Shown piece after piece: positions 32,610-44,484 of a DNA stretch of 64,000 nt (its first letter is position 1; each line of letters begins with the position of its first letter). Location of the stretch: positions 1,426,001-1,490,000 of the forward strand of contig CM062381.1 of NCBI GenBank assembly GCA_031310005.1. The letters run 5' to 3'. The position numbers were made by a program, and so were the translations under genes. Under the pieces are notes generated by a model. That model did not search any database and had not been told where the DNA came from. It saw only the letters and a program-made list of their open reading frames with translations. Origin of the DNA: Dactylellina haptotyla (taxonomy: Eukaryota; Ascomycota; Orbiliomycetes; Orbiliales; Orbiliaceae).

Positions 32610-34650
32610 ATGGAAGTCAACGGCAGCTCTAAAGCCCAGGACTACAGCACGGCCCTCGATGTGCTCAAGGAGTACGACAGCCGTGATGGCCTTTGTGTCA
32701 CCGATCTCCTTGACTCCAAGAGACGTGGTGGTCTAACGTAAGCCTCCGAATCCAACCCAAAGATATGTAGATATCTGAAACGCTAACTGAATGGCGCAAT
32801 AGATACAATGACTTCCTCGTCCTCCCGGGCTACATCGGCTTCCCCGCCAGCGAGGTCTCTCTGGACTCCAAGATCACCCGCAATATCGCCCTCAAGGTCC
32901 CATTGGTCTCCTCGCCCATGGACACCGTCACAGAAACGGACATGGCCATCCACATGGCCCTGCTCGGTGGTGTGGGTATCATCCACCACAATTGTTCCCC
33001 CGAAGAGCAGGCCGAGATGGTCAGGAAGGTGAAGAGATACGAGAACGGATTCATCTTGGATCCCGTCGTCTTGAGCCCTTCCCACACCGTTAAGGACGTC
33101 AGAGACGTCAAAGAGCAGCAAGGCTTTGCTGGCGTTCCCATCACTGGTAGGTCATTCTTTACATATATCTGTTTTTGTCTCCTTCTACGTTGCAAAATTA
33201 GTTACCCCCCCCTCAACCTTGAGATTGGATTCAAAAGAGATGGAAATCGTAAAGAAGAAGACCTGAAGAACACGCTCAAATGATGACCCATATTGCTTTA
33301 ATAACTTTCGTTCAACCGCAACTGGACCTACGTCCCTGTGGAAAAAAGCTTGGAGACCTCCTGATATGCGTTTACCCAAAATTACTTTATTTGCTGCTCG
33401 ATATAAAACATCAGACTGGTTATATAAACATATAGCTGACTCTCAAGCAACCAAACAGAAAATGGTACTCTCTCCTCCAAACTCGTCGGCATGGTCACCA
33501 TGCGAGACATTCAGTTCGTCCGCGACCCGACCACCCCGCTCAAGGATGTCATGACCCCGCGTTCCGAGCTCGTCACCGCGAACCAGGGCGTGACCCTGAC
33601 GGAAGCCAACGTCATCCTCCAGAAATGCAAGAAGGGCAAGCTCCCCATCGTCGACAGCAATGACAACCTCACCGCGCTCGTCTCCCGTAGCGATCTGATG
33701 AAAAACCACAACTTCCCGCTCGCCACCAAAGTCACAGCGTCCAAGCAGCTCCTCTGCGGTGCTGCTGTCGGCACCCGTCCAGACGACAGGCTTCGATTGA
33801 AGAAACTCGTCGATGCAGGTCTGGACATCGTCGTGTTGGACTCCTCCCAGGGAAACTCCATGTACCAGATCGAAATGATCAAGTGGATCAAAGATACCTT
33901 CCCAAAAATCGACGTCATCGGCGGAAACGTCGTGACGCGCGAGCAGGCCGCCGCGTTGATCGCTGCGGGTGCCGACGGGTTACGTATCGGTATGGGCTCC
34001 GGTAGCGCCTGTATCACCCAGGAGGTCATGGCGGTCGGAAGACCCCAAGCTCAAGCGGTGTTCAGCGTGTGCGAGTTCGCAGCGAGATTCGGCGTACCCT
34101 GTATTGCCGACGGTGGTGTTCAGAACGTCGGACACATCGTCAAGGGATTGGCGTTGGGTGCGAGCGCCGTGATGATGGGTGGTCTGTTGGCTGGTACTAC
34201 CGAGAGCCCTGGAAAGTACTTTTTGAGCGAGAAGGGACAGTTGGTCAAGGCGTACAGAGGTATGGGCAGTATCGATGCCATGGAGAGCCAGAAGTCCGGC
34301 GAGAACGCCGCCACCGGAAGATACTTCAGCGAGTCCGATAAGATCTTGGTCGCGCAGGGTGTTAGCGGTAGTGTGGCTGATAGAGGGTAAGCACACAATT
34401 CCCCCCTACGGACTTTTATTATTGATCGAAAATTTACTAATTTCTATTGTACAGATCCGTCACGAAATTCGTACCATACCTCCAGGCTGGTATGCAGCAC
34501 TCGCTGCAGGACATCGGTGTCAAGAGCGTAGCCGCGTTGAAGAAAGGTGTCATGGACGGCACCGTCAGGTTCGAAGTCAGAACCGCAAGCGGACAGATGG
34601 AAGGAAACGTCCACGGCCTTCACAGCTTCGAGAAGAGACTGTACTCTTAG
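32610..34650 (+). CDS. IMD: Inosine-5'-monophosphate dehydrogenase (531 aa)
   Basis: Cytosolic enzyme that oxidises IMP to XMP with NAD+, the committed step of guanine nucleotide synthesis and the target of mycophenolic acid. Exons are 32610-32737, 32803-33146, 33459-34386 and 34455-34650; all phases agree. Residues 1-110 begin the TIM barrel ([22 protein letters not shown]). A pair of CBS domains sits at roughly 115-235 ([16 protein letters not shown]). The catalytic loop is [13 protein letters not shown], with the nucleophile Cys at 34010-34012. The phosphate-binding segment [10 protein letters not shown] and the flap YRGMGS follow. The length is that of eukaryotic enzymes. Intron 2 is 312 nt, much longer than the others in this window. 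The start context (TCGCAATGG) is good. Confidence 0.97.
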
Positions 34651-35119
34651 AAGTATAATTAAAATAAAAATGCGATCCTCGTTTGGGGTGACCTTAAAAG
34701 AGGGCATGCAGTGTTCTCTATGTATATATGACTAGAATAGTGGTTTCGTTTTTCACGGGGGTTTCTTGTAGGTTACGTGCATGGCAGCTGGGAATATGGA
34801 AAAGTTATGTTTCTCAATTTTTTGACCTCCCTTTGGGGGACCCTTTCGTAGATCTGTGATCTATCATGTGGATTGGCAACCCACAGTCCGTAGCTTACTC
34901 CGCATCTCGCCATGAGGTAGATAACGGACGATCTCATGGCAAATATCATTCTTCCCGATATATCAACAGGTATTTTTTACACTTTATCTACAAAATAGCT
35001 AGCACCTTCACAATGCCCCCCTCCATTACTCTCGATTGAGTTCCTAGCATATCCTACCCTAAACACATCCCTAATCATATATTCAAACACTATCCCCTAC
35101 AATAAATAAATACGTCGAC
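34651..35119. other. Intergenic
   Basis: The 3' UTR of IMP dehydrogenase and the flank of the next small gene. AT-rich; I see nothing else. Confidence 0.4.
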
Positions 35120-35581
35120 ATGCCCTGTAGCAGTACTAGCAGTACCTCCACACTTAGCACCATATCCTCCAATCCCAAATTCCAACTCGAGATTGATCCC
35201 CTTTCCTCCCTCCTTTCCTCCATCAAACTCACCCGATCCCAACAAAGACAACTAACTGCAAAGAAAGCAGTTTCCGAAAACATGGAGTTAGCAAAACAAG
35301 GTTCAATAGCAATGAAATTAAGAAAGCAACGGTTAAAAAAGGAACAGGAGCAGGAGAAACAGGAATGGCTGGCCGCTTATAGAAAGGCGAATGAAATAAA
35401 AAGAATCGAGTCCGAACTGGAGAAAGAGAAGCCGGAGAGGCAATCAGAGAAGAAGAAGAAGCAGAGAACGATTCCGTATTGGGAGCAATCATCGTATACG
35501 AACACCAGATCACGGCTGGAGCCGGGGTGGATTTTAAAGATTCTAGATTCTAGCGCTAGTAGGAGGGTAGCGATCCACTAG
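35120..35581 (+). CDS. Hypothetical small coiled-coil protein (153 aa)
   Basis: Single exon with ATG at 35120 and TAG at 35579-35581. A Ser/Thr-rich start is followed by a highly charged helix, about residues 40-115 (KKAVSENMELAKQGSIAMKL, LEKEKPERQSEKKKKQRT), predicted to form a coiled coil. A short non-charged end includes IPYWEQSSYTNTRSR. No family is recognised. The amino-acid pattern is protein-like, so a gene is likely, but function is open. It is tail to tail with the zinc-binding candidate on the other strand. Confidence 0.5.
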   Translation: MPCSSTSSTSTLSTISSNPKFQLEIDPLSSLLSSIKLTRSQQRQLTAKKAVSENMELAKQGSIAMKLRKQRLKKEQEQEKQEWLAAYRKANEIKRIESELEKEKPERQSEKKKKQRTIPYWEQSSYTNTRSRLEPGWILKILDSSASRRVAIH

Positions 35582-35838
35582 CATACATCTACACTAGCTA
35601 GAACTTGTAATAGCACTGTACGATACGAAGCACACAAGATTATATTAACCATTCGATTCTCAACCCCCATGTAATGGCCCAATAAACTCCTCTAAATCCC
35701 CAAAACAAGCCTAGAACACCATAAAATCCACATCTTCAGAACCTAACCTGAACATTTAAAGGTACCCCAAAACGCCAACAAGACGTATACTATACAGGCA
35801 TGGATAAAACCCCAATGCAAACAAAACCACTCACTCAC

Positions 35839-36342
35839 TCATTCACACCCCTTCCTTCCTTCCTGTGCGAACCCCCAGAACGAAACCCGCGTACACATCA
35901 TACACTTCACCATCCTCCCGTTCTCCCAAAACTCCGAGCAAAACTTCGCTATCGTCCCCGGACAATACGGACACGCAACCCTAACACGCGCACCGATCCA
36001 ATTCATCTTTTCCAAATTCACGCCTGTTGTATTCCCGCTGCTTACATCGTGTATGACCAACGATGCGGGCGGGGTGATAGCAATCGCCGCAGGTGAGACC
36101 GAACCCAGAGCCGGGGAGAAAACTGTGGGAAGGGCAACTTCAGGAGCTGCAGGGGCAGCAGCAGGTAGAGTGACCGTGGTGGGCGGTGGTAGGTCTATGG
36201 TGTAAGATGTGGTAGATGTGGGTGCCGGTATTGTGAGATCCGGAAGGGGCGAGGGATCAATTTGGATGAGTCTATCATCCTCCCTTTGGCTGTCGCTAGA
36301 GATCTGAAAGAAGATTTGATCCGGTGCCGTGTAGCGTTGCAT
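35839..36342 (-). CDS. Hypothetical protein with C-terminal Cys cluster (167 aa)
   Basis: The frame is open further upstream from a TTG, but the first ATG is at 36340-36342, giving MQRYTAPDQIFFQISS. The middle is Pro/Ala/Thr-rich and disordered. The C-terminal third is compact: VACPYCPGTIAKFC, about 11 residues, then KCMMCTRVSFWGF. The two pairs of cysteines (C-P-Y-C and C-M-M-C), about 20 residues apart, suggest a zinc ribbon, with some likeness to LITAF-type zinc domains. That likeness is a guess from spacing. No intron is needed. Confidence 0.55.
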   Translation of the reverse strand: MQRYTAPDQIFFQISSDSQREDDRLIQIDPSPLPDLTIPAPTSTTSYTIDLPPPTTVTLPAAAPAAPEVALPTVFSPALGSVSPAAIAITPPASLVIHDVSSGNTTGVNLEKMNWIGARVRVACPYCPGTIAKFCSEFWENGRMVKCMMCTRVSFWGFAQEGRKGCE

Positions 36343-37382
36343 GATTTCTGTCTGTATCAAGGCGAATGATTTAAATCCATAGATGTATATGCGTAGGAGA
36401 AGTAAGGAAATAAGAAGGTGTTTACACCGGTGGGTCAGGTCTGGGATATTAAAACCTAGGTGGGGGAAGTTATGGTCTGTGGTACTGATATATCAGTCTG
36501 GGAACTCGAGTGAGGTAGTCGATGATGAAATGTGCGAATTTTATGAATAATCAATTTGGTAGTAGTATCTATATCGTTAATCTGCTGACGGGTATATGTG
36601 TACATATATATACATCATAACCTTTGCAAGCAACGGCCTGCCAATTGCCCTATTACTATTATGTGTACAAATTTTATACAATTATGCCAGTGATGTGCGT
36701 GCACCCACAGCTTCAAATCCAGCGATCATACAGAAATAGGTATCTTTTGTTGCACATTTTGCGTTGACAAGCATCACACCAAGCCTCACATCTCGACTCG
36801 CTACACCACATGCTTCAATACATCAACGCCCCATCCGGCTTCGTTTTTCAAAATAACAAAGGGATATCAAAAGAAGATAAGGTAAACATACTCAAAAAGT
36901 TTATATGCACTATGCCAACCTCCATACAAAAGAGAAGGGAAAAAGGAAATTCATATACAATAAAGACGCCCGCTAGAAAGCCGAAATCCAGAAAAACGAA
37001 CCAGGACAAAAATAAAAACCGCAAAATGCTATCTTTTCGGGGTGTGAACATCAGACAAGAAACGAGCAGAAGAGGTAAAGGTTGGTAGGTAAACATTATC
37101 CAATCCACTCATTGTATCCAAAATGTTCAGGGGGGTCAAAAGAAAAACGGCCGTCGCAACATGCGTGTGTGCTTGTCCCTCCAATCTATCCATCATGCTA
37201 AAGCCATCCAAACATCACGAAGGGGAGTAAAATGCCATAAAAATGCGACTCATGAAAGAGAAGAAGGATATCAAGAGAACAAAAGCCTAATATCCGGTAG
37301 GCTTATAGCGTAGGTCAACCAGAGTCCTACAAGAAGCGAAGAAACAAAAAGCCACGGTGTATAAAACCACATGACGTCAAGT
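36343..37382. other. Intergenic
   Basis: Promoter of the Cys-cluster gene on one side and the 3' end of IQGAP on the other. Short frames only; nothing recognised. Confidence 0.4.
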
Positions 37383-40300
37383 TCAACCATCCTTGTAGAA
37401 CTTCTTGAAAAGCAAGTGCAAAAACAAGTTGACATTCAACTTGCACATGCCCTCAAACAAGGTCATGAATTGGTGATTGTTGTATTGAGCCTAGTTTTCG
37501 CATCGCGTTAGTTTCAAATCTCCCATCATTTCAATAAGGCGGACTACCGAGAAAAAACATACCTGCAACAGATCATCCAATGGGATCTTGGCGCTTCCGC
37601 CAGGGAGCATCATAGCACCCTGAATGACCTCGACAAGGAAGATTCCAACCTCGTCGGAGCTGATTGTGAAGCTGATCTTCTCGTAGTGCGAGTGACCCTC
37701 CATAGCAACCAAAACGCCCTTCTCCATTAGGTTGTGCGCACTATATTTATAACTTCCGAACTTTGGTACTCTGCCGTTTCGCTGGAGTTCCTTCAAGTGG
37801 AAATACTGCTTCGTGAAAGGGAGGATTGTCTTCTTCTTCCTATATTGTCGAACGAAACCTTTAGTAACTTATCCTTTCATCGGAACAGTGATAAAACGTA
37901 CCCTTTCTTTGTCTGCAAAGTCAACATGGCCTGCTCAATATAGTCGTTGTAGCTTTGGAGCTTATCGTCCAAGAACCGAGCCTTCTCGCCCAAATGGCCC
38001 AATGTCTGCTTGACACCGTCCAATTCGCGCTGCCTCTGTACTCTCCTCCTATGCTTCGTCCTGATGTCGATAGCGATAGCATTCAGAAGATCCTGGAACT
38101 GGTTCTTCCGGCTGATCTGGCCGGTCTTCTCCAACTTCAAAACGTTCTCCAATGCTGTCTTCTTCAACTCGCTGTATGTCATCAGACTGATATCGCTCAA
38201 AGTATGATGCGTGGGCATGTGGTCAGAATAGGCGGCGTGCTTCTTGGTGTCCGCGGCATCCTCGGCGATAACCTGCTGCCACTTGTATTCATCTTCCTCG
38301 GTGACGGGCTTGACCAAGATATCCATGAGATCTGTTCCTGTCTGTACTCTTATAATGTACAGGACACATCTCTTAGTTTCAGTGAAGAGGGCTTTGATGT
38401 TGCTCTCAGGATCTATTTCTAAACGTTAGTATGTAATCGCGGTGGGCACAAAACAGGCGTGGAATCATACCGTCAACTTTGCTTAATCTTGGATCCAATG
38501 TCAAGCAGATTTCACTGCTTGAAACGCTGGCCAACTCCATCTCAGTGTTCTTAACATTGCCAAGCTCACGGACCAGATCTTTCAGAGGATCTTCAGCTTC
38601 TGGTGCCATGAATCCAATCTCCTGGGAAACCATAGTGTGGAGGGCAAAGATGTCTGCCATCTTGATGAACAAGGTTGGTTTCTGGCGAGATGTAAGGTCA
38701 TCGAATTCGTCCATATCAAACTGCTTTTCCGCGCTGGGGACTTGGATGACTATATAAAATTGTTAGGAATAAGGGAAAATGCTATTTGTGGGAATATATA
38801 CTTACGACTCCTAAAGATACCCAAAAGACGAACGATAGCCTCACTCATGTAGTTGTTCATTGGCTGAAGGTATACATCTTCACCATGAGAGAACAGCTTG
38901 CCAGCACTGATTTGACTGAGTACCTTGCTGAGGATAGTCAAGTTCTTCTTCTGCGCTGGGGCGAGGCTCCTGTCCACAATTCCAAAGGTTTCCGGGCTGA
39001 GAATGACAGGGTTGAAGTACTTGAGGAAGAAAAAGTGAACGACGACTTGCATGATGCCATCTGGGTGCTCTTGCGGGAATCTAGCGAGTAGAGCATCGTG
39101 CGAGACTTGCGCAAGGTGTCTGACACCATAAGGCAATCTCAAAGCGTTCTCCTCGACAGCATCAAGAACAGAATCGCACAAATCTCGGAGTTCTTCTAAA
39201 TGCTGAACGAATTCCCTTCTTGTGTCTGGATCTCTGATTGCTTCTTCCGGTGTGATATCTCGTCGTCGGTGACTCTTCCTGCCAGTGCTAAGTTCCTCGT
39301 TGTTGATCGAGCTCATGTAGATCTGGAGTGGGTTGCTCTCGAGATCCAATGCATCATTGTCCACAATTCGACCCTTAATGATGGGGCCCAAGAAGTCCCG
39401 CATGTACTTCCTATCTCTTGGAGCACGAATGTAGTTGACTAAGAGTCTGTTCCAGAAGAAATTACCTCGAAGGTAGTCCTGTGGTTCTTTGCAGACGTCC
39501 AATTCATCCCGAATGCTCCTAGCGATAAGTTTGAGGAGATAGTATTCTTCTCGTCTCTTTTGGGCGTAACCGAATAGTCCTATTATCAAGTTTTCGAGTC
39601 TCTTTAACTCCTTCTCGGCAGTTCCGGCTTGGCGCACACGCTGGAACATGCGCGAGAGATAGATTGGCTGGGTCTGGAGGGCAAAGAACAAGATCTGGTA
39701 AAGCTCGAGTTTGCGGCGAGAGTTCTTGTTGAGAGCCTTGAGGTCGAAGGGGTCGGTGGAGGCGAGATCGGAATTGCCAAGCATGATGCCATGGTGGCCA
39801 CCCATCTTCTGGTACTTGATAACTTCGTCGAGTGTGATCTTGTTGCGGATCAAGAGACCGATCTTCACATCAAGTTGTTCGATGTACTGCTCCTGCTGCT
39901 CGTTTTGACGGATGTGCTGAACGACAGTCTTGCGCTTAGATTCGAACTCCATCTCTTCGTCAAAGTCAAAGTCACTGTCGTTGAGAAGATGGACAAAGTT
40001 CTTGACGGTACCAACGGGTGGATTCTTGCCAGACATGAGACTTCGGTACGCTTCTCCCTGCTGTTTGGCTCGAACGAAGCTTTGGAGTTTAATAACCTTG
40101 TCCATGTTTTGCCTGTAATGTGTGAGCTTTCCGTGGAACACTTTCCTCTGAAGAGCACCTCTGATGAGGGATTGAACCTCAAGAATCTCGGGCTCTTCGT
40201 CGATAACGGCTTCGACGGTATGTCGAACGGTCTTACGGGCCAGGGCAGCACGAATGCAAGCCTGGAGACCTGTTACTTCGTTGGTGTGATGAGTGACCAT

Positions 40301-42695
40301 CTCGGCGACAAAGACGTTCTTGGTTCCTCTCATCAATGCACCTCTACCACGGGCTTGAAGTTCAACAATCTTGCCAAACTGGGCGTTGAGGGCGGCCAAT
40401 TTGGCCTGATGGGCCTTTCGAGTAAGGAGACCTCTAACAATGCCCTGGAGGTCAACGAGGGGTTCTTCCTCGTCGAACAGATTATCATGGTGGCCCATAA
40501 TATCGTGGCGAATGAGAGCTCCTCGGGTAGCCGCCTGTAGTGCGATAATTGTTGGTAGGGCAGCTTGGAGCTTCTTAGCGACTTCCTGCTGCTTATTTCG
40601 ATAGAGCAGACCCCTCGCGCGGGCCTGGATGGTTTCCCAGGAGCCGGATGTCGACTGAAGCTTGTTCATGACGCTGGACCTGCGACTGCGGTACATCATG
40701 CCGCGAGCCATACCCTGGAGTTGAGCGATTTGTCGGCTCTCTTTGCGAAGCCTAGCCAATCTGTTGGCAATCACCCGACGCATGAGCGATCCGCGGATTT
40801 GAGCCTGCAAGTCCGTAACATCATGCTCATTCTCATAGACATCATCCATGTAATTAGCAAGATGATGCCTCAAGGTAGCACCGCGAATGGCAGCTTGCAG
40901 CTTGGTAATAGCCGGAGCAGACTTTTGCAATTCTTTCTTCTGCTGAGCGATCTGCTCGCGAACTTGCTGTCCACGTTGCACGGCTTGTAGTTTCGCAAGG
41001 AGTTGGGCATTGCGCTTGAGGAACCGCTTCTGATTTTCCATCATCTTTCTCATGAGAAGACCACGGATGAGAGCTTGCATGTCGGTGGACCAAGCGTTCA
41101 TCTCGAAGCGGTAGGCGAAGCTGCTTCGACCGAACATACCTCTAATCCTAGCCTGGAGATCGAGAATCTCAGGCTCGCATGCCCACAGATCATCCATCAT
41201 CCAACCTAGAGAGACACGGATGAGAGCACCGCGGATTATAGATTGCAGTTCGGTGATAGACTCTTCGGCTTCCTCCAGTTCTCTATGTATCCTTTCTTCT
41301 TCGGTCTCCTGTGGCTCTTCTGGCTCTTCATCGAAATGCTTCCCTACGCCTCTAAAACTCGGCAGAGATACACCAGCTTGATCCAAACCTCTCTGGGTGC
41401 TGTGCAATTCTTCCTCGGTAAACTCGAGTTGACCAACAAGGTTACCGATAGAAAAGTCTGTCATTCCCAGCCTCAACAGTAGGTAGCTGAGGGCGTGGAC
41501 ACAGTAGATGACCTTGGGGATGTTCTTCTTGTCGTACAAATCGGTGAGCTCAAAATAGAAAACCTCGGGCAGGTCAACTTTTCGGATGAATTTGAAAAAT
41601 CGCACAATATTATCTGTATGTCGGTATTGCAACTTTGGGTCGGTGAAGATGCGGGGCACGAGTTCTGGTGCGAAAATCTGGGTGACGCGTGCCAGGGTGA
41701 TACCATTGCGGAGGTAGTTCTCCAATTCGACAATAGGCGGGATTTCAGAGTCGATACACCGTTCGATCCATCTAAAGAAAACATTATCAGTACATGGTAT
41801 CACTTGAGGGGAAAAGGAAGGGCAAAAAGGCATACTCTTTGGCTTCGCCGATATGGCAAAGATATTCGTACGCTTTGAGATACTTTCTCTGAGCATCCAT
41901 CCAATTAGCCGAGCCGAACTGATTCTTGCCATCGCTCAGGCTCATCTTCTTGAACGCTTTTCTTCCGTGCAGACCAGTGACATCTTTTGCCTTTGTCGCG
42001 GCAATGATGTGCTTCTCGCCGGTCTCAGAAAGCGTACGGAGGTGGCTGGTGGCCGAACTCTTCATGGCCCTGAGGTCAGCCGGCGTCGTAAGCCCGGAGC
42101 CATCGGTCAGAATCATGCTCGTTGGACGCTGAGCCATGGTCCTCTTGGTTGGGCTACTGCTCAATGTGATTTCGGATATCGCGTTGGCCAACCCACCGTC
42201 GGTGGTGGGCGTGGGCTCGGGAGTATAATATCCGTTGTCCTTACGCGGGGTATTGTTGGCCGAGAAATCAAGTCTGCGGACGGGGGACTCTGGCAAGGCG
42301 GCCAGCGGACGGGAATAGTACCCGCCAGCTGCCTTTGTTGGGGTGCCGGCAGGACTATTGCCAGGACTCTCGAGGGGCGAGTAAGGGTCCGTGTGGCGGG
42401 AGGTATAGGCTGAGGACGAATTTGTATTGTATTTGTTGAGGTAGGAGGAAGTCAGGTCGTCCGAGTTGAAGCGTGACAGGGAAGGGACCGATGAGTTTGT
42501 TGAGGCTCGCGACTGCATGGACCCGGTCGATTGGGACGAGTAGTTGGAACCATAGGCGGAGGAGACGCCGGAGGCAATGGAGGAAGTGGAAGGTTGGCGG
42601 GTGTGATTGTGGTTGGCGAATTGGCCGAGATTGTTAGGACGACGGTCCTTGCCCGGAGAGGGGTACATGTTGTAAGACGAAGACGACGATGACAT
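37383..42695 (-). CDS. IQG1: IQGAP scaffold protein (Iqg1/Rng2 family, 1,668 aa)
   Basis: Cortical scaffold that binds actin, calmodulin or myosin light chains and small GTPases; in fungi it builds the cytokinetic ring and septum. Six exons were traced (41836-42695, 38806-41771, 38471-38749, 37902-38418, 37563-37839, 37383-37490). All introns are GT-AG and the total is in frame. Start is the ATG at 42693-42695. Residues 1-250 are Ser-rich and disordered. A calponin-homology domain follows (about 280-410; ITLARVTQIFAPELVPRIF). Then comes a long tract of IQ-type repeats (about 490-850; LQAAIRGATLRHHLAN, LQSLIRGALQRK). A RasGAP-related domain (about 960-1270; RGNFFWNRLLVNYIRAPRDR, HFFFLKYFNPVILSPETFG) and a RasGAP C-terminal domain ending KLNVNLFLHLLFKKFYKDG complete it. 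IQGAPs bind but do not activate GTPases. Confidence 0.95.
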
Positions 42696-44235
42696 CGCCA
42701 ACGCGGGAGAGAAACTATCGCTGGTTTATGTGCAACTTATGTGCGAGGCATCGAGGCCGTAACCGACGGCGACGGCGACGATGAGGATGGCGATGAAACT
42801 GGGTGGTGGAGATCCGATCTATCAGGTGATAGACACTGCTGACTACGGAAGGAGAAGAGAAGGGGGGAGAGAGAATGAGGTTGGAAGGGAATGGAATTCC
42901 TGGTGGAGAGCTTTAAACTGTTTTTCCCAAGCTCGATGCGGCCCGAACGCAGTAAGTCAATGCGAGAAGCTGTCCTTTGCTCGTCGGAACACGAAGAAGA
43001 CGAGGAAGAGGCCAACGACGAACGGCGGCTGTGAGTCTTCGAGGTATGGAGGAGTAGCTAGCAGCCCAGCAGCCCTACGGACAGAATTGGTGAAGGGAGT
43101 AAGTAAGTGAGTAAGATTACGTGCTTCGGGAGAATGGCAGAAGAGAAGGGAGGGGTCTTCTCAGATGGGACGGTGCTGCATGTTCAATTGGCTGCGAGGA
43201 GGAAGAACGAAATGTTGTTGTCGTCTCGTTGACATGTGGTGTATCCAGTGCACTTCCGCCGGCCTGCGCCTCGCCAGCCACTTTTGTTGTTGTGTTGTTG
43301 TCGTCGGCGTACACAAACTGCCCCTGCGTTGCCACGGTGATTCGGGCGGGATCTGCTGCCCGTCCCAACACCTCCCAACACATATCAACGCATTCCAACC
43401 GCACGAAAGCGCCGGGCAAACGGCACTTCCCCCACGTGCAGCCCGATGCAGCACCGCAATTTTAATTGTAATAAACCATCTTGACCGTGTGATGAATGCA
43501 ATCCGACGATATCAAAGACAGACCGGTTGAAGACGTGCAGAAATCGATGGCTGCGTTTCGTTTCCCCGGGTCTGCAAGTTTCCGCCGGGGCCCGCATGGC
43601 ATCGGCTCAGGTTCCTCGAACCGACTCCAACTATCAAGCCGCATGCGTTTCCGTATGCTGGTAGCCAAGGCCAAACCATGGAACCTCCTCCCCACCGGCT
43701 AACCCGATGCCCCTCGCCGCCCCGAACGTCCTCGGAAACTTCCTTCATCGACGTGCTCTTTCCAATCTATCCAATCGACCTATCAGTCGCCCCACGTGAC
43801 TTCCCAAAGCGGACGGCCGTGTTTGGCTTGTGTTGTCGCCCGGTCTTGGCAGAGCTCGCAGCGGGCGATCCGCAACCCGCAGCAACCTCCTGACACACGT
43901 CCTGCAACACGCCCACACACTCTGCGACCTTTGCATCCGTCTTGTCGTCTACCACCACGCCTGCCCCGCCTTTGCCTGCCCCAAACGTGTCGAACACGGC
44001 AGTTTTACACGTAACCAGTCGTTTCCCGGTTTCGAAACTCAATCGTAGCCTTCTCCTCTTCCGCATACACACCGGTATACACACACATACATATAAGGAG
44101 CCCACCAACCGCCCAATTTAATCCCAACCCGTCTTCGGTCATTCAAACAGAGTTATCACACCCAAAGTTGCGAGCCGACTTGACCTACAATCATTTTCCT
44201 GCAAATTTTTATATACATCAAAATATATTTCAAAC
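42696..44235. other. Divergent promoter region between IQGAP and the 82-aa gene
   Basis: A relatively GC-rich 1.5-kb interval. The overlapping frames on both strands are short and contradict each other; none has a known domain. The last 100 nt before 44236 are AT-rich and probably leader. Confidence 0.4.
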
Positions 44236-44484
44236 ATGAAGGCTCCTCTCGCCCTCCTCGGCGTCTCTATCGCCAGTTTCTACACCTCCCAGAAAATCTA
44301 CAAACAACAGCAAGAGCAACGCTCGAAAACAAACCTTGCATCTACCACCCTCTCGGAGAAGCAGCCTCAAGATCCTCAGCCTTCCCCGCAGAATCAAGAC
44401 CAACAGCAGCACCCGTGGTGGAATCCGCCCGTCAGACATGAGGCCAAATACGCCGAGTTGATGAACGTGCCTTGGATCCGGTAG
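44236..44484 (+). CDS. Small putative single-pass membrane protein (82 aa)
   Basis: ATG at 44236 in good context (CAAACATGA); TAG at 44482-44484. Residues 3-20 are a hydrophobic helix (APLALLGVSIASFYTSQKIY) followed by Lys, then a Gln/Ser/Pro-rich linker. A short conserved-looking end follows, with WWNPP and AKYAELMNVPWIR. The layout resembles small mitochondrial inner-membrane or ER anchor proteins. No family is recognised and no neighbour suggests a role. Confidence 0.5.
   Translation: MKAPLALLGVSIASFYTSQKIYKQQQEQRSKTNLASTTLSEKQPQDPQPSPQNQDQQQHPWWNPPVRHEAKYAELMNVPWIR

Noticed and set aside
39629-40540. 303-aa open frame on the plus strand
   Set aside because: It lies inside the IQ-repeat exon of IQGAP on the other strand and has no domain of its own.
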